A program made the translations under genes and the position numbers. Under the pieces are notes generated by a model, which was not told the origin of the DNA, ran no database searches, and was given only the letters and a program-made list of their open reading frames with translations. Below are positions 22,383 to 33,569 of a stretch of DNA of 64,000 nucleotides, one piece after another (position 1 is the stretch's first letter; each line of letters opens with the position of its first letter). This DNA is from Diploscapter coronatus (lineage: Eukaryota > Nematoda > Chromadorea > Rhabditida > Rhabditidae): contig OZ038422.1 of assembly GCA_964036155.1 (NCBI GenBank), positions 52,475,201 to 52,539,200 of the forward strand, written 5' to 3'.

Positions 22383-24197
22383 CTAGACCTTCTGAATGAG
22401 AGCGTCCCTGGTCTTGCATTCCTTCTGGGTCGATGTCAGTTTCGTCTTGTTCCTCACATTCTCGACCATCTGTTTCTCCTTCTCGAAGATCTCCTTCAGC
22501 ATCGCGTCCAGCATCAGGCGGTACAGGCCAATCGCTGAAAGTCGCCTATTTATTCGATTTTCGGGGTTCATTTAAAGGGCGCGTAAATTTCTCATCAAAC
22601 GTGTCAAGGGTTATAAGCGCTGATAATAAATCCGTTTTAATAGTAGAAATATTCGAATGACTAATTATAAAAGGAATGCATCATCACAAATAACTGGACC
22701 TCGGCCGACGAGGAGGATACAGATGAAATAGATGATAATGCGGATGAGCAGGGAGAGATACGGTCCGTGGCCGAACAGCTTGGAGGGCAGCACGAAATAC
22801 TCTTCGAGTTCCATCGCGTTGCTGGCAGGCGGCTCGTCTGAATTCGGGAAAAATTGAAATCAAGTATTCTAAATTTAATTGCACGCACGTGTATATTGAA
22901 AAAAAAAATCCTCGCTGTTTGCGTGAATAATATCGCATGCACCCGCAAATCTTGCTCTTCAAAAAACATGCTAATTCTGAATGTTAATGGTTCTTCCTAT
23001 CGCCCCAGATCTAGGGAGCATTTGGTTCAGACTCAACAAATATACGAGGGGTAAGTCACAGGAGCGAAATTTACGCTATAACTTCATCATGGAATGGAGA
23101 ATATTTTTGAAAATTCAAAGCTAGGGATACAAAATTACGAAGAAAATATTATAGGAAGTAGGTCACAAAGGCACCCTGTCTTAAATCCTCCCTAGAGGTT
23201 TGGTTCGTGTCAATGACTTACCCGAAACGTAACCGAAATAGAAGCGGAACATGTTGATGATCGGGGGAACCAACACGGTCAGAAATCTCAGAACGATGCA
23301 GAAAAGGCCCGTGAAGTAGAGGTTCAGGCTCGTGAACAGATACGCACACACCATCGCGACGTACTGCACCAGCTGAAAGTCGAAATTCAATTATGGGCAG
23401 CTAAAATATGATGAAAACGACAGGATGCGATTTTTCCAACTCTTAAATCTCACTTTCTAGTCGATTTCTAACGATGAATTTCAACATCTTGTATATTTTT
23501 TCGCTTCCAAACTAAAAATTCAAAAACAACTGATGAGCACATGGTCTGGTAACCAGAAAAGCAAAAAAAAAAAAAAAAAAAAAGACTTGAAGTAGTACCA
23601 GACGGTGCCCTGCGTCGGATGGAGCACGAAGGTCGGGTCACTGTAGAAGAGAAGCAGAGTGACGACGAGCAGACCTGAAATTTCATATTAAAATTATCTC
23701 CTGAATTACTTTGGAAGTTCAACATAATATTTGTGAAAATTCAGAAAAAAATATTTAATCGAGTTCGATAATAATTTTTTAAATTTTGATATTGAATTTC
23801 GTGGTTAATAGTGTTCTTGAAAAGATGTTTGAAGTGAAGCGTGGCTTTTTAGAAAATGCATCCATTTTTGAGCTGAAATAGTGGGATATTTGGGAAGTTG
23901 GCAATTTCGCAACTTGGCGATATAAAACGTAGAATGGGAGAGTGAAAAAATTTAGTTTACATCAAATTTCGCAAATAGCTAATTTTTCTCAGTCACCAAA
24001 AATCGGGGATGAACTTTCCAAAATTCGTAAAGCTTCGTCGCAGCAATATTTCTCTCCTCAAACTTACTGCTCTGGATGTAGAGAAAATCACGGGCGAGCT
24101 GTTTGCAAGCCACCTTATCGAAGTTCTGGACGAGGCTCTTGAACGGCTCGTTCTGGCGATTCCACTCCTTCATCGCGGCGGTCTGTTCGACGTCCAT
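22383..24197 (-). CDS. Small multi-pass membrane protein, about 219 aa, not recognised
   Basis: Exons on the minus strand: 24197-24068, 23674 to about 23586, 23372-23222, 22837-22700, 22534-22383 (stop 22385-22383). The N-terminus is soluble and charged (MDVEQTAAMKEWNRQNEPFK). Hydrophobic stretches follow: LLVVTLLLFY, a long pair around YVAMVCAYLFTSLNLYF and FCIVLRFLTVLVPPI, and RIIIYFICILLVG. The C-terminus is a lysine/glutamate-rich helix (LKEIFEKEKQMVENVRNK). I see about four membrane segments, probably in an internal membrane, but cannot name the family. Four of five exons fit in phase. At the exon 2/3 border the only nearby GT (a GTCTTT donor at 23586-23581, next to a 21-A tract on the plus strand) would shift the frame by one base, so that junction is unresolved. 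Intron 3 holds a diverged repeat copy. Confidence 0.72.
23007..23205. repeat. Diverged copy 3 of the small inverted-repeat family
   Basis: cagatctagggagcatttgg at 23007 and gaagtaggtcacaaaggcac further on align in order with cagacctagggggcacttt and gaggtaggtcgtaaggggtt of the 21721 element. The middle is longer. It lies in intron 3 of the minus-strand membrane gene. Confidence 0.4.
23563..23583. repeat. 21-base A homopolymer
   Basis: An uninterrupted A run on the plus strand (T run on the sense strand of the membrane-protein gene), two bases outside the end of its exon 2. Length is likely to be unreliable in an assembly. Confidence 0.9.
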
Positions 24198-26305
24198 TAT
24201 TGCAAGATGAAAAGGCAATCTACCTGCAAAAATTGAAAACTATCAAATACCGTTTGACGAAAACATAACTATGGTAATTCACCTTGGCAGAAACGAAAAG
24301 AAAACGTAAACAGGACAAGATTTCAAATGGTTTTTCGAGAAAAAATATTCAAACTTTGCCTAAATTTCGAGAAATAGAACGAAAAAATCATTTTAAAAAA
24401 AATCGCAAATTTTACATGCAGAATCTGGTAGAATGTTCATGAAGTTTTCGATAAAATATTCCGTAAAAATGTTCAAAACGTTTCGAGGAAAATCGAAAAT
24501 TCGCCAAGACAAAGTCAAAAATGACCAATTCGACCACTTTACGTAAATCGAGCAATGATCGTCTACTCAAGAACACTTGCATTTTCCTTCGCTTTTTTCG
24601 TTTTTCCTCGACTTTTTTTTTACCTATCAGAGTTGCAATTTCTGTAATTCTTAGGACGTGTTCAAAGTTGTGCTGAAATCAGCATCAGCATCAGCGCAAA
24701 AAGAGAAGTGCAGACGGCTATGCTTTTTTCCTTATCTCTCCCATTTCCATACTCTCTCTGCTGATGCTAACTTCAGCACAACTCTGAACGCACTCTTACT
24801 ATATCAGCTTTATAAGGTATCGTATTCTTCAAGTTATATCTGCATTTGTGATTACAGAATGATCGAGTTACGAAGAAAAATTGAACAATTTCGTACTTTG
24901 TACAAATTTATTGACTTTGATAATGGGAAATAAAGATTTCTTTAATTTTTGTTTATAATTGTCGCTTTCGGTTGATCAGTTATTTGTCCATAGCATTGTT
25001 CTTTCGTCTGTCTGTCTCGAATTGCCTCCCCATCGCTCTTTCCCGTTCGAGCTTTTGTCTTTTTTTTTTCCATCAATTCCAATACTGAAAGATTTCTCGT
25101 ATTGAGAACCAGAAAGGTCATCAAGTGTCGACGAATACACTTTAGAGATGATAATTCATAAAGCTATCAAAATCACGGCACAAAGGCGGTAAATGAACTG
25201 ATCGCTGATCTCATCGTCTTTTGCATTTTGAGCATTTTTCGTTCCGTTCGCCGTCACTCCACGAGTAGATGAGTGCTACTGTGGGTCGTGCGTGATATGA
25301 AATGAGATCAATCCAATCATTTGGTTTAATTCCAATTTGATCGTTTACGATTTTGCAGTTTTTCTTTCATAAAATTTGTCTATGTGTGCTAAATAATTCT
25401 TGCATAAACATTTCCTATTCCGAATCGTACTCGAGCATTTGTTGTTTTTATCGGCGAACATTTAGATTGGTTTAGACATTCTTCGAGGTGGTTGCGTTTC
25501 TGCCGCGACACTCACATCATCGTATCGATTGGAGTGAGAGGCGTGCGAGAGGAGAGGAGCGCTTCTGACTGCTCTCAGCACGAATTGAGCAGCTGGGGCA
25601 GCACGTCTTCATATTGATTGCCTCCCGGGCGCTCCTCCTCTTCTTCCCTCTCACTTTCCCACACTGCCTCTTTCCCCTAGCTTTTTTATCCACACTATTC
25701 CATCGTTTTGTGCTTCTTATCTTCTACAGCTTTTTACTTACTGCCATTTCAGTGCTTTCTGCGCTTTATCTCATTTTTCCTCGCTATTTCTCAAATTTCT
25801 GGTATCTTTCCAGAAGCCTTCCTTTGGAGCTCTCTCCTGCTTGCCTCACTCGCTTCGGGGCGCCTCCTCAGCAGCCCTTTAATCAGGTGAGCTTGACAAT
25901 TATCAAACCTTATCACTCCCTCATTTTATTGATTAGTTAGGATTATTATCATCTATTTTTGAATAATCAGGCCATGAATGAACTTATGTGCAGCTAAATG
26001 ACGATACAGTAGTATTTAGAAGGAGGATTGGACAATATAAGCAAAACTGTTTCTTCGTTTATCATTATTAGGTTTTTCCACCATAATTCATTCATGCCCC
26101 TGAAAATAAGCAGGGGTAAACTTCTATAGTCTTGTCACTTGCAAAATGATAAGAGTTTCTCGAATGATTTTCCAACAACATTTTAAGAGTCTTCCTTGAG
26201 CTACTTTGTCCTTCAAAAAACTGAAACTAAATCTCATCTAGCAAACATTTTTCATTATTTTATGTACGCCAAGAAATGTTTGCTTTAACTAAAGAAATTT
26301 CAGGT
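24198..26305. other. Intergenic between divergent genes; egl-3 upstream region
   Basis: Contains a foldback element at 24659-24792 and a pyrimidine-rich stretch at about 25610-25690. The promoter of the minus-strand membrane gene lies at the left and that of egl-3 at the right. No coding exon is supportable here. The AAATTTCAG at 26295-26303, just before the egl-3 ATG, may be a trans-splice or 5'-UTR acceptor. Confidence 0.5.
24659..24792. mobile_element. 134-bp foldback MITE-like element
   Basis: Left arm (gtgttcaaagttgtgctgaa then tcagcatcagc) and right arm (complement reads gtgcgttcagagttgtgctg then aagttagcatcagc) are about 33-bp inverse copies with few mismatches. The middle is pyrimidine-rich and non-coding. 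Confidence 0.72.
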
Positions 26306-29300
26306 ATGCTTGGCTGGGATGCCTCCTGGCTGAGCATCGTTCTGGCCTCGTGCCTTGCCGTCGGGCAGGCACTCGAGGTCTACACCAATCATTTCCACGT
26401 GCACACAAAAGAGCCGGGCATTGAGAATGCCCACAAAATCGCCAAACGACATGGCTTCATCAACCGAGGACCCGTTCTAGGCTCTGACAAGGAATTCCAC
26501 TTCGTGCAGCCTGCCCTCTCCCATGCACGCACACGCCGATCAGTCGCCCATCACGCGAAATTGCACAAAGATGACGATGTGTGTATTTATTTTTGACATC
26601 TGATATTGCATGTTTCTAACAAATATGCGATGAGAATACGTCTTCTTGGGCGATCTGTGAATATCTCATCATTGCTATGTTGTGACATCTCCGGCTGCAA
26701 GTACTTTCCTACCACAAATGAGCACCTTTCTCCCAAAACAGGGAAAAGAAAGAAAAAGGAAGAAATAAATAGAGCTTGAAGGAAAAGTACTCACTCGTGG
26801 GAGGAAAATACTCGCCGCCAACATTTCCACGTTTACAATTTCCTTCAATAGCCAATTTCTCTAATCCAAGATAATGAAACTCATTTCAGGTCCTCCACGT
26901 TGAACAACTAACCGGGTACAGACGATCAAAGAGAGGATACCGGTAAAATCAGGCGTAAATTTCGCTCTTGACTTTTCATTCTCAGACCCTTGGAAGAACG
27001 TCTCCAGACTCAACTCGACTTCTCTCCAGTCCAATCACCGACGGACCCCCTCTACAAATACCAGTGGTATCTGGTAAGAAGCTTTCATATCTTGAAATCA
27101 AGAGTCACAAGTTTACGAGTTACTAGAAGAAACTCTTTCAATGCTCTTTAGTTTCTTACGGCAATCATAACTTATCTTCAAGTCCAATATTTTCGTGAAG
27201 TTTCTTTTTCGCATGCCCACATTGACTTCTTCTCAGAATATCATGGAACTTTCTAGCAGCTGGTTATTTCCATCTATTTTCTTATTAACATATCTTGCGT
27301 TCAATTTTGGAGCAGAACAATTTTCTAATGGCTTCATCTACCCGTTTTCCTGCTGTTCGTTGCCATGTTTCAGCGGAGCATGAATTGAAATAGGAAATCA
27401 GCCGCAGCCTCAGGCTTCAAGCAAGGAATGGAATGGAAAAGAGAAAAGAGAGCGTGTGGGAAAGGCGGAAATGTCTGCGAATCAAGAAAGAGCTTTTCAA
27501 TATTTCACAAGTTCTTTATTTTCTGCTGTCCGAAAGCGAAGGCCCTCCTCTTCCGTTCTGCTTTTCATAGGTTTCCAACAAATGTTGACGAAATTCGATA
27601 AATTGACATTTGAATGAGTTTCAGTAAAAGATGCAGAAGACTAGAAGATGAAATGGAGTTCATTTCGATCATTCTTAATCCTGTGAACCCATAAATAGGA
27701 TGATGCTAGTCCAAGATCAGAAAACTTCCGATGTTGCGAACTTTTGTTCCGCTATTTCCTATCAAAGCAGCGTCAACACATGCAAATTGACTATCAATTT
27801 GCATCGAAGTGAATTTCCTTGTTCTTTTCTCCCGACATTTGTATTTTCCCGCTTATTTGGCAGTCAGCTCATTAGATGAATGCCTGGAGGCATGGAGGCA
27901 CACTCAGCCGGCTCACTCTCTTTCACATGAAGCTGTCGCATTTACTGAAAAGGGACGAATTAGTGAAAAGAGATGGAGGGGAATAGAGAAAGTGGATATG
28001 AGAGCCACGACCGCTGACGTCACCTCATCTGAATCTCCCTTTCCTTTACCCTCCGAGGGGCTCTTCTCATTTTAATAATCTCAAAGCGAAGATGTTTGCT
28101 TTCTTCCAAGAAAATACCACCCAATAAGTACGGATCATCCATCACACAGGATACAAATTAATAATTTTTGAAGAACAATATTTTTGGACTAGAGTATCCG
28201 ATTTACAAAATTATCGAAGAGATGATTAGAAGTCAGTTTTTTCTTCAGAAGAACACGGGTCAAGCTGGAGGCAAGGCCCGATTGGATCTGAACGTCGAGA
28301 AGGCCTGGGCCATGGGTTTCACTGGCAAGAACATCACCACGGCCATCATGGACGACGGAGTCGACTACATGCATCCGGACATCAAGAACAACTTCAATGC
28401 CGATGCTTCGTACGATTTCTCGTCAAATGACCCATTCCCCTACCCTCGATACACTGATGATTGGTTCAACTCGCACGGAACAAGGTATGAATAATTGTGT
28501 TACAAACATGAACTACTAATGCCAGGATAAAATAGGATCCATCTTCTATTCCTTGCCTCTGTCACAGAGTGATTCTAAAGAAAAGCTGAAATACTCGTGG
28601 GAAATTTTTCCTCGATTTAGAAGAGCAGAGCGCTAGATTTTCAAAAGGCCAATTCGATGGCATCGAAAATCTCTAAATGATATTTTTAACATCGGTTGAC
28701 TTAGATGCGCCGGTGAGATCGTCGGTGCTCGAGACAACGGTGTCTGCGGAGTTGGAGTGGCTTATGATGGAAAAGTTGCCGGAATCCGTATGCTCGATCA
28801 GCCCTACATGACCGATCTGATTGAGGTAGACTTTGGAATATTTTATTTAGAAAGTACATACTGATTTTAGGCCAACTCGATGGGTCACGAGCCGAACAAG
28901 ATCCACATCTACTCTGCTTCCTGGGGGCCAACTGACGACGGCAAGACCGTGGACGGACCTCGAAATGCCACCATGAGGGCTATCGTCAAGGGAGTCAACG
29001 AGGTAAGAAGAGGACTGGAAGAAAATAATTTCTTTGATTGTTGTAGGGCCGAAATGGACTTGGATCGATCTTCGTTTGGGCTTCTGGCGATGGCGGTGAG
29101 GATGACGACTGCAACTGCGACGGATACGCAGCTTCAATGTGGACCATCTCCATCAACTCGGCCATCAACAATGGAGAGAACGCCCACTACGACGAGTCAT
29201 GCTCCTCCACTCTGGCATCGACCTTCTCGAACGGTGGCCGAAATCCGGAAACCGGCGTCGCAACGACCGATCTCTATGGACGCTGCACTCGATCTCATTC

Positions 29301-30679
29301 CGGAACCTCAGCCGCTGCTCCCGAAGCTGCTGGTGTCTTCGCTCTGGCTCTTGAGGCAAACCCGCAGCTCACTTGGCGCGATCTCCAGCACTTGACCGTC
29401 CTCACTTCGACCCGAAATTCTCTCTTCGACGGACGCTGCCGTGACTTGCCCGAGCTCGGACTAGCCATCCCTGATAACCACAAAACGACCTCTGGCAACT
29501 GTACTCACTTCGAATGGCAGATGAACGGCGTTGGTCTCGAATACAACCATCTGTTCGGATTCGGCGTACTCGACGCTGCTGAGATAGTATAACTAAAACA
29601 CAAAATGGGCAAATTTCCGAATGTATTCTTCAGGTGATGATGTCCTTGGTCTGGAAGACGGTCCCTCCTCGCTACCACTGCTCTGCTGGAGCCATCGACA
29701 CACCATAGTAAGAAAACTGCTCTTATCAAGAAGAGAGGACGTGTTCAAAAAGCAACAACTTTAGCGAGATCCCTGCTGACGGTAATTTGATCCTGGAACT
29801 GAACACTGATGCATGCGTCGGAACTGCCACTGAAGTCCGCTATCTCGAGCACGTGCAAGCCGTCGTGTCATTCAACTCGACCCGACGAGGAGACACCACT
29901 CTCTATCTCGTCTCTCCCATGGGCACCCGGTACTAGTTTTTGATCAATCTAGAAATCGATTTTTTGGAAAGTCATCCTCCGCCCATTTGAAAATAAGAGT
30001 TACGAAGTGGTGAACCTTCAGATGAAGCGTGGATAAACTAAATGTTTTCCCAGAGATTTTCTAAATCTAATTTATCAACATTTTAGATCAATGATTCTGT
30101 CTCGACGACCAAAGGACGACGACGCCAAGGACGGATTCACGAACTGGCCATTCATGACAACTCACACCTGGGGAGAGAATCCGACTGGCAAATGGAGACT
30201 CATCGTTAGATTCCAGGTGCATTTCTAGCAAGTTTCATTTCGCTCTTCCACGACACTAGAATCAGTTGCTGGCCAGAAGTTCTGATACCGGTACCGATCC
30301 GGGTCTCAGAAAAATCTAACTTCCGATTTCAACTTCAGATTCTTTTTAAAATAAGCTACGGCCGATTCTTGATTAAGTTAATTAGATTTTGTTTTTTCAC
30401 CCGTGATGTGATTTTGCCCAACTTTTGAAGATTGATATCAGCGGTTATCATAGCGCGGCCTCTTTCTTCAATTCTTGTCCATTCAAAATATCATCAACAG
30501 CAGCAATTCATCATTTCGCTCTTCAGGGTCCTGGTGAGCACCGAGGAACACTGAAGAAGTTCTCCCTGATGCTGCACGGCACGAAGGAGCCACCGTACGC
30601 GGGCATTGAGCCGCTGATGGGCCACGTCAACTCGAAGCTCGAAGTGGTGCAGACTGCACATAAGCGACTCGCACCATAA
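26306..30679 (+). CDS. egl-3: Proprotein convertase PC2 orthologue (EGL-3/KPC-2), 654 aa
   Basis: Exons: 26306-26578, 26890-26942, 26986-27073, 28249-28484, 28705-28825, 28871-29002, 29047-29586, 29634-29707, 29765-29929, 30087-30216, 30527-30679. All phases fit. Order: signal peptide (about 1-30), propeptide with the self-cleavage site RSKR ending at residue 106, subtilisin-like domain, P domain, short tail without a membrane anchor. The catalytic triad is Asp173 (IMDDGVDY), His214 (NSHGTRCAG) and Ser389 (HSGTSAAAP). The oxyanion residue is Asp316 (WASGDGG) rather than Asn, the hallmark that separates PC2 from furin and BLI-4 types. PC2 enzymes cleave neuropeptide precursors at dibasic sites in dense-core vesicles, and in worms EGL-3 does this for FLP and NLP peptides. 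The ATG right after the AAATTTCAG acceptor was chosen; an upstream in-frame ATG at 26276 lies before that acceptor. Confidence 0.95.
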
Positions 30680-31212
30680 GCCATGAACACCAACCAACCA
30701 ACAAACAATAAACAACCAATCAATCGACTATTCTTCGGTGCATTTTAACATCTGTCCTCATTTTTCTAATTTGTGTAAAATCTTTATTTATTTTCTGTAC
30801 GTTGTTGGACGCTTTTCGGGTTCCTGACGAAAAAACATCCATCTTTTCTTCCGGCGAATTTCAACATTAACATCTTGTAAAATCTCATTTGTGTGCGAAC
30901 CTACCGGTGATCAAAAGAATTCTATAACAAGATCTCTATTTTAAGTTTTTATTTGTATTTTGTAAATTTTCATAATTACTATTCGATCTCCTCTCCAATC
31001 ATAATATCATCAGTTTTCATTCATTCGTTTAGATATGATTTTTGCTTTGATTGTAGAGAATTTACAGAGTGTGACGAGAGCATTTGGATAAATGTAAATT
31101 GTGTTGTAAATTTGGCATTTGAAGGTGCAAAAATCGAGGGGCGGGGCTGACTGATACCCAACTTCCACTGCATTATATTTCACTCGTTTCAATTCCAATG
31201 AGATACCGCTTT

Positions 31213-31218
31213 AATAAA
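31213..31218 (+). terminator. Candidate poly(A) signal of egl-3
   Basis: AATAAA about 0.53 kb after the egl-3 stop. Another AATAAA occurs at 30707-30712, only 28 bases after the stop, and may serve a very short 3' UTR. Confidence 0.4.
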
Positions 31219-32652
31219 TGGCTGCATGTTGTTAAATTGGACTGACGATGAACGATTCGTTTGATTCTCATAAAATGCCGTGAAATAATACAGATCCAAC
31301 TTCATGATACTGGTTTCACAGTATGTTGAACACCGTCAGGAAATTTCCTATCTAACGCCAAGAAAAATCGTATCCTAAACGGGCCATCATATCGCCAGAT
31401 CTAGGCTTGAACGCACAGACGCAAACTTGACAAAAATACTAATTCTTTATTGTCTTGATAAGGAGAAGATTCCGCAGCCGAAAAATTTCGCTTTGTCACG
31501 AGTTTTGGTAGAAACTTTGATAAGGAAATACTATTTCAATTGCTTATAATAGCGAGGTCATGATAATTAATAAAATTAAAAATTTTCGAAAGGATCACAG
31601 AAATTCGTATTTTCTAACCGGCGATGCTACTTTTATGACAGAAATGCGCATTGCTCTTCCTTTCCTCGAAAATTTATTCGTCCATTTCAGCGCATGAGTG
31701 CAAAATTTCAAGCCGTCCTTATTGCTATTTGGCACTGCTGTGATAGCCAATAATCTTCTCCAAAAATTTGTGATAAATGTGATCATGTCAGAAGTCGCGC
31801 AATGCACCAATTCCCATTTACACGGATTGTGGAATCTTCTCGAAACAAGAGATAGTAGATTCATGCGATAAAAGTTATTTCAGTGAGTGCAAAAGTCGTT
31901 GAGAATTCAGGCTTTTCTTGTATTTCTATTTGCAGTTCGAAAGTGTTTTTATCAGTGTGAAGTGGTTGTCAAACTGATGCGTGTCTATTCTCGCATGTTA
32001 TTGTTTTGCGATTCTAAATCGGTATATGTGCTTATCACTCATTTGTATTCTTATTTTATCACCGTTGTAGTGTCTTTAAGACTAGTTTTTCTATGTCAAC
32101 TTTGCTCCTGCTGTGGGGTGCTTCTCTTTACTTTTCATAAGTGTGATTACATGGGATTGCACACATTTCAGTTGACTTGTAATAATAATCAAGAAAGTCA
32201 ACATCCAGTTTGCTTCGTTTTTTTCTGCAGAAGCCTGAGGGAACCAATTCTCGAGTGTGACGCGGCTCGACAAAGCAATCTACTGCCTGCCTGCCTTCCT
32301 ACTGTTTATTCCTGGTAATTCCGCCCTTTTTTTATAACTCTTTCAACACTTTGTGTGTTCTCACTACAAACAGCTTATCATCATTTGTGAACAGTCGTCA
32401 ATCGTATCGTCGAGAAGGTAGACTAATTTTATTTTGAAGCTTATTTTTAGGCTGCCAAGTCTCACGTCTACATTTTCTTCATTGCTGAATTTAGTCGTTC
32501 AAATCTCAACGGTTTCCTTTCCTGCAAACACTATCACAATTCTCAAATCGGCATGACTACTTCACTTTGTGCATCGTACTGTTTTCCAATAACATTTGAA
32601 AATTCAAAGGATCATGATGGACTTGTGGTGAAGCGCACGCAAATTTCTATTT

Positions 32653-32675
32653 CTCCTTCTTCTTCTTCTTCTTCT
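32653..32675. repeat. (CTT)n microsatellite
   Basis: About seven CTT/TTC units in the egl-3 to mrck-1 interval; simple sequence. Confidence 0.85.
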
Positions 32676-33554
32676 GCGAAACATCCCCTTCATAAAATTT
32701 ATGATTTCACCATTATTTCCATTGTAACTCAATAGCACCGGTGGATCTTCCGTTCTCCTCTCCCCCTGACTCATATGAATCTCAACAAGAATAATAGAGA
32801 GATTGTGAGCAAGCCCGTGTTATGTCGTTCATTTGCGTAATAGGAAGTTGCAAAACTCCTCCCGTAAATGTTCGTTTACAATCAACCAATTAGCCCTTTG
32901 TAGTAGAAAAGGTCTTCTCAGCGATTAGAGTCGGAGTTTCTCATTCGCTTTGGATGTTTTTCTTCTGACCTGTCCACTCCCTTTCCCCGTCCGTTTACAT
33001 ATTTGTCTTGCTCCGTTCTCTTCCCCATTCCTTCTCTTCTCCTTCCATCTTCTCGTTCGTATACATTTCCCTATTTTCTCGCTTATAGTCGATTTTCAAA
33101 TTTCCCTATTCCAATACTTTTGCAAATGCCTTCAAGTGTACTAGATTTTGTGTCGTTAGAGATTTCGAAGGATAGACAATGTCTGACCTAAACAAGGGTC
33201 GAATCTCTGTTTTCTTTAATATAATACGACAGAACAAAAATGATATATTTCCGTCGCAGCTTTATAGAACGAATGTTTCTCTTGAAGTTGAACATTTCAT
33301 CAACGAATTTTGTCATCCGGCCAAAATGTTAGTGAGTTCAATTCAAAGACTCATAGATCGATTTACCCCGAACTAATTTCCCTTCGTCCAAAAATGTTCT
33401 TCCAATTTATCACGTAGCGCTAATTTCCTACATCCTTGGTTTGGCATAATTTGTACCAGTCTATTCCTCCACCCTTCTTCCGACTCAGTTTACAGCTCTC
33501 TGTCTGCGTCTTTACAGCTCCTCTTTGCATAATTCCCTCTCCTTCCCCTGCCAG

Positions 33555-33569
33555 CGGCGGCGGCGGCGG
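33555..33569. repeat. (CGG)5 microsatellite
   Basis: Five CGG units in an otherwise pyrimidine-rich AT background; simple sequence. The proline run it creates on the minus strand is an artefact of the repeat. Confidence 0.85.

Noticed and set aside
29708..29764. ggacgtgttcaaa in egl-3 intron 8, also found at the left end of the 24659-24792 element
   Set aside because: Only 13 bases are shared, with no inverted partner in the intron; probably coincidence.
15334..30679. Functional link between the collagen (RQKR processing site) and the nearby convertase gene
   Set aside because: The convertase has the PC2-type oxyanion Asp and is the neuropeptide enzyme; collagen processing is known for the BLI-4 type. 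Neighbourhood means little in this genome.
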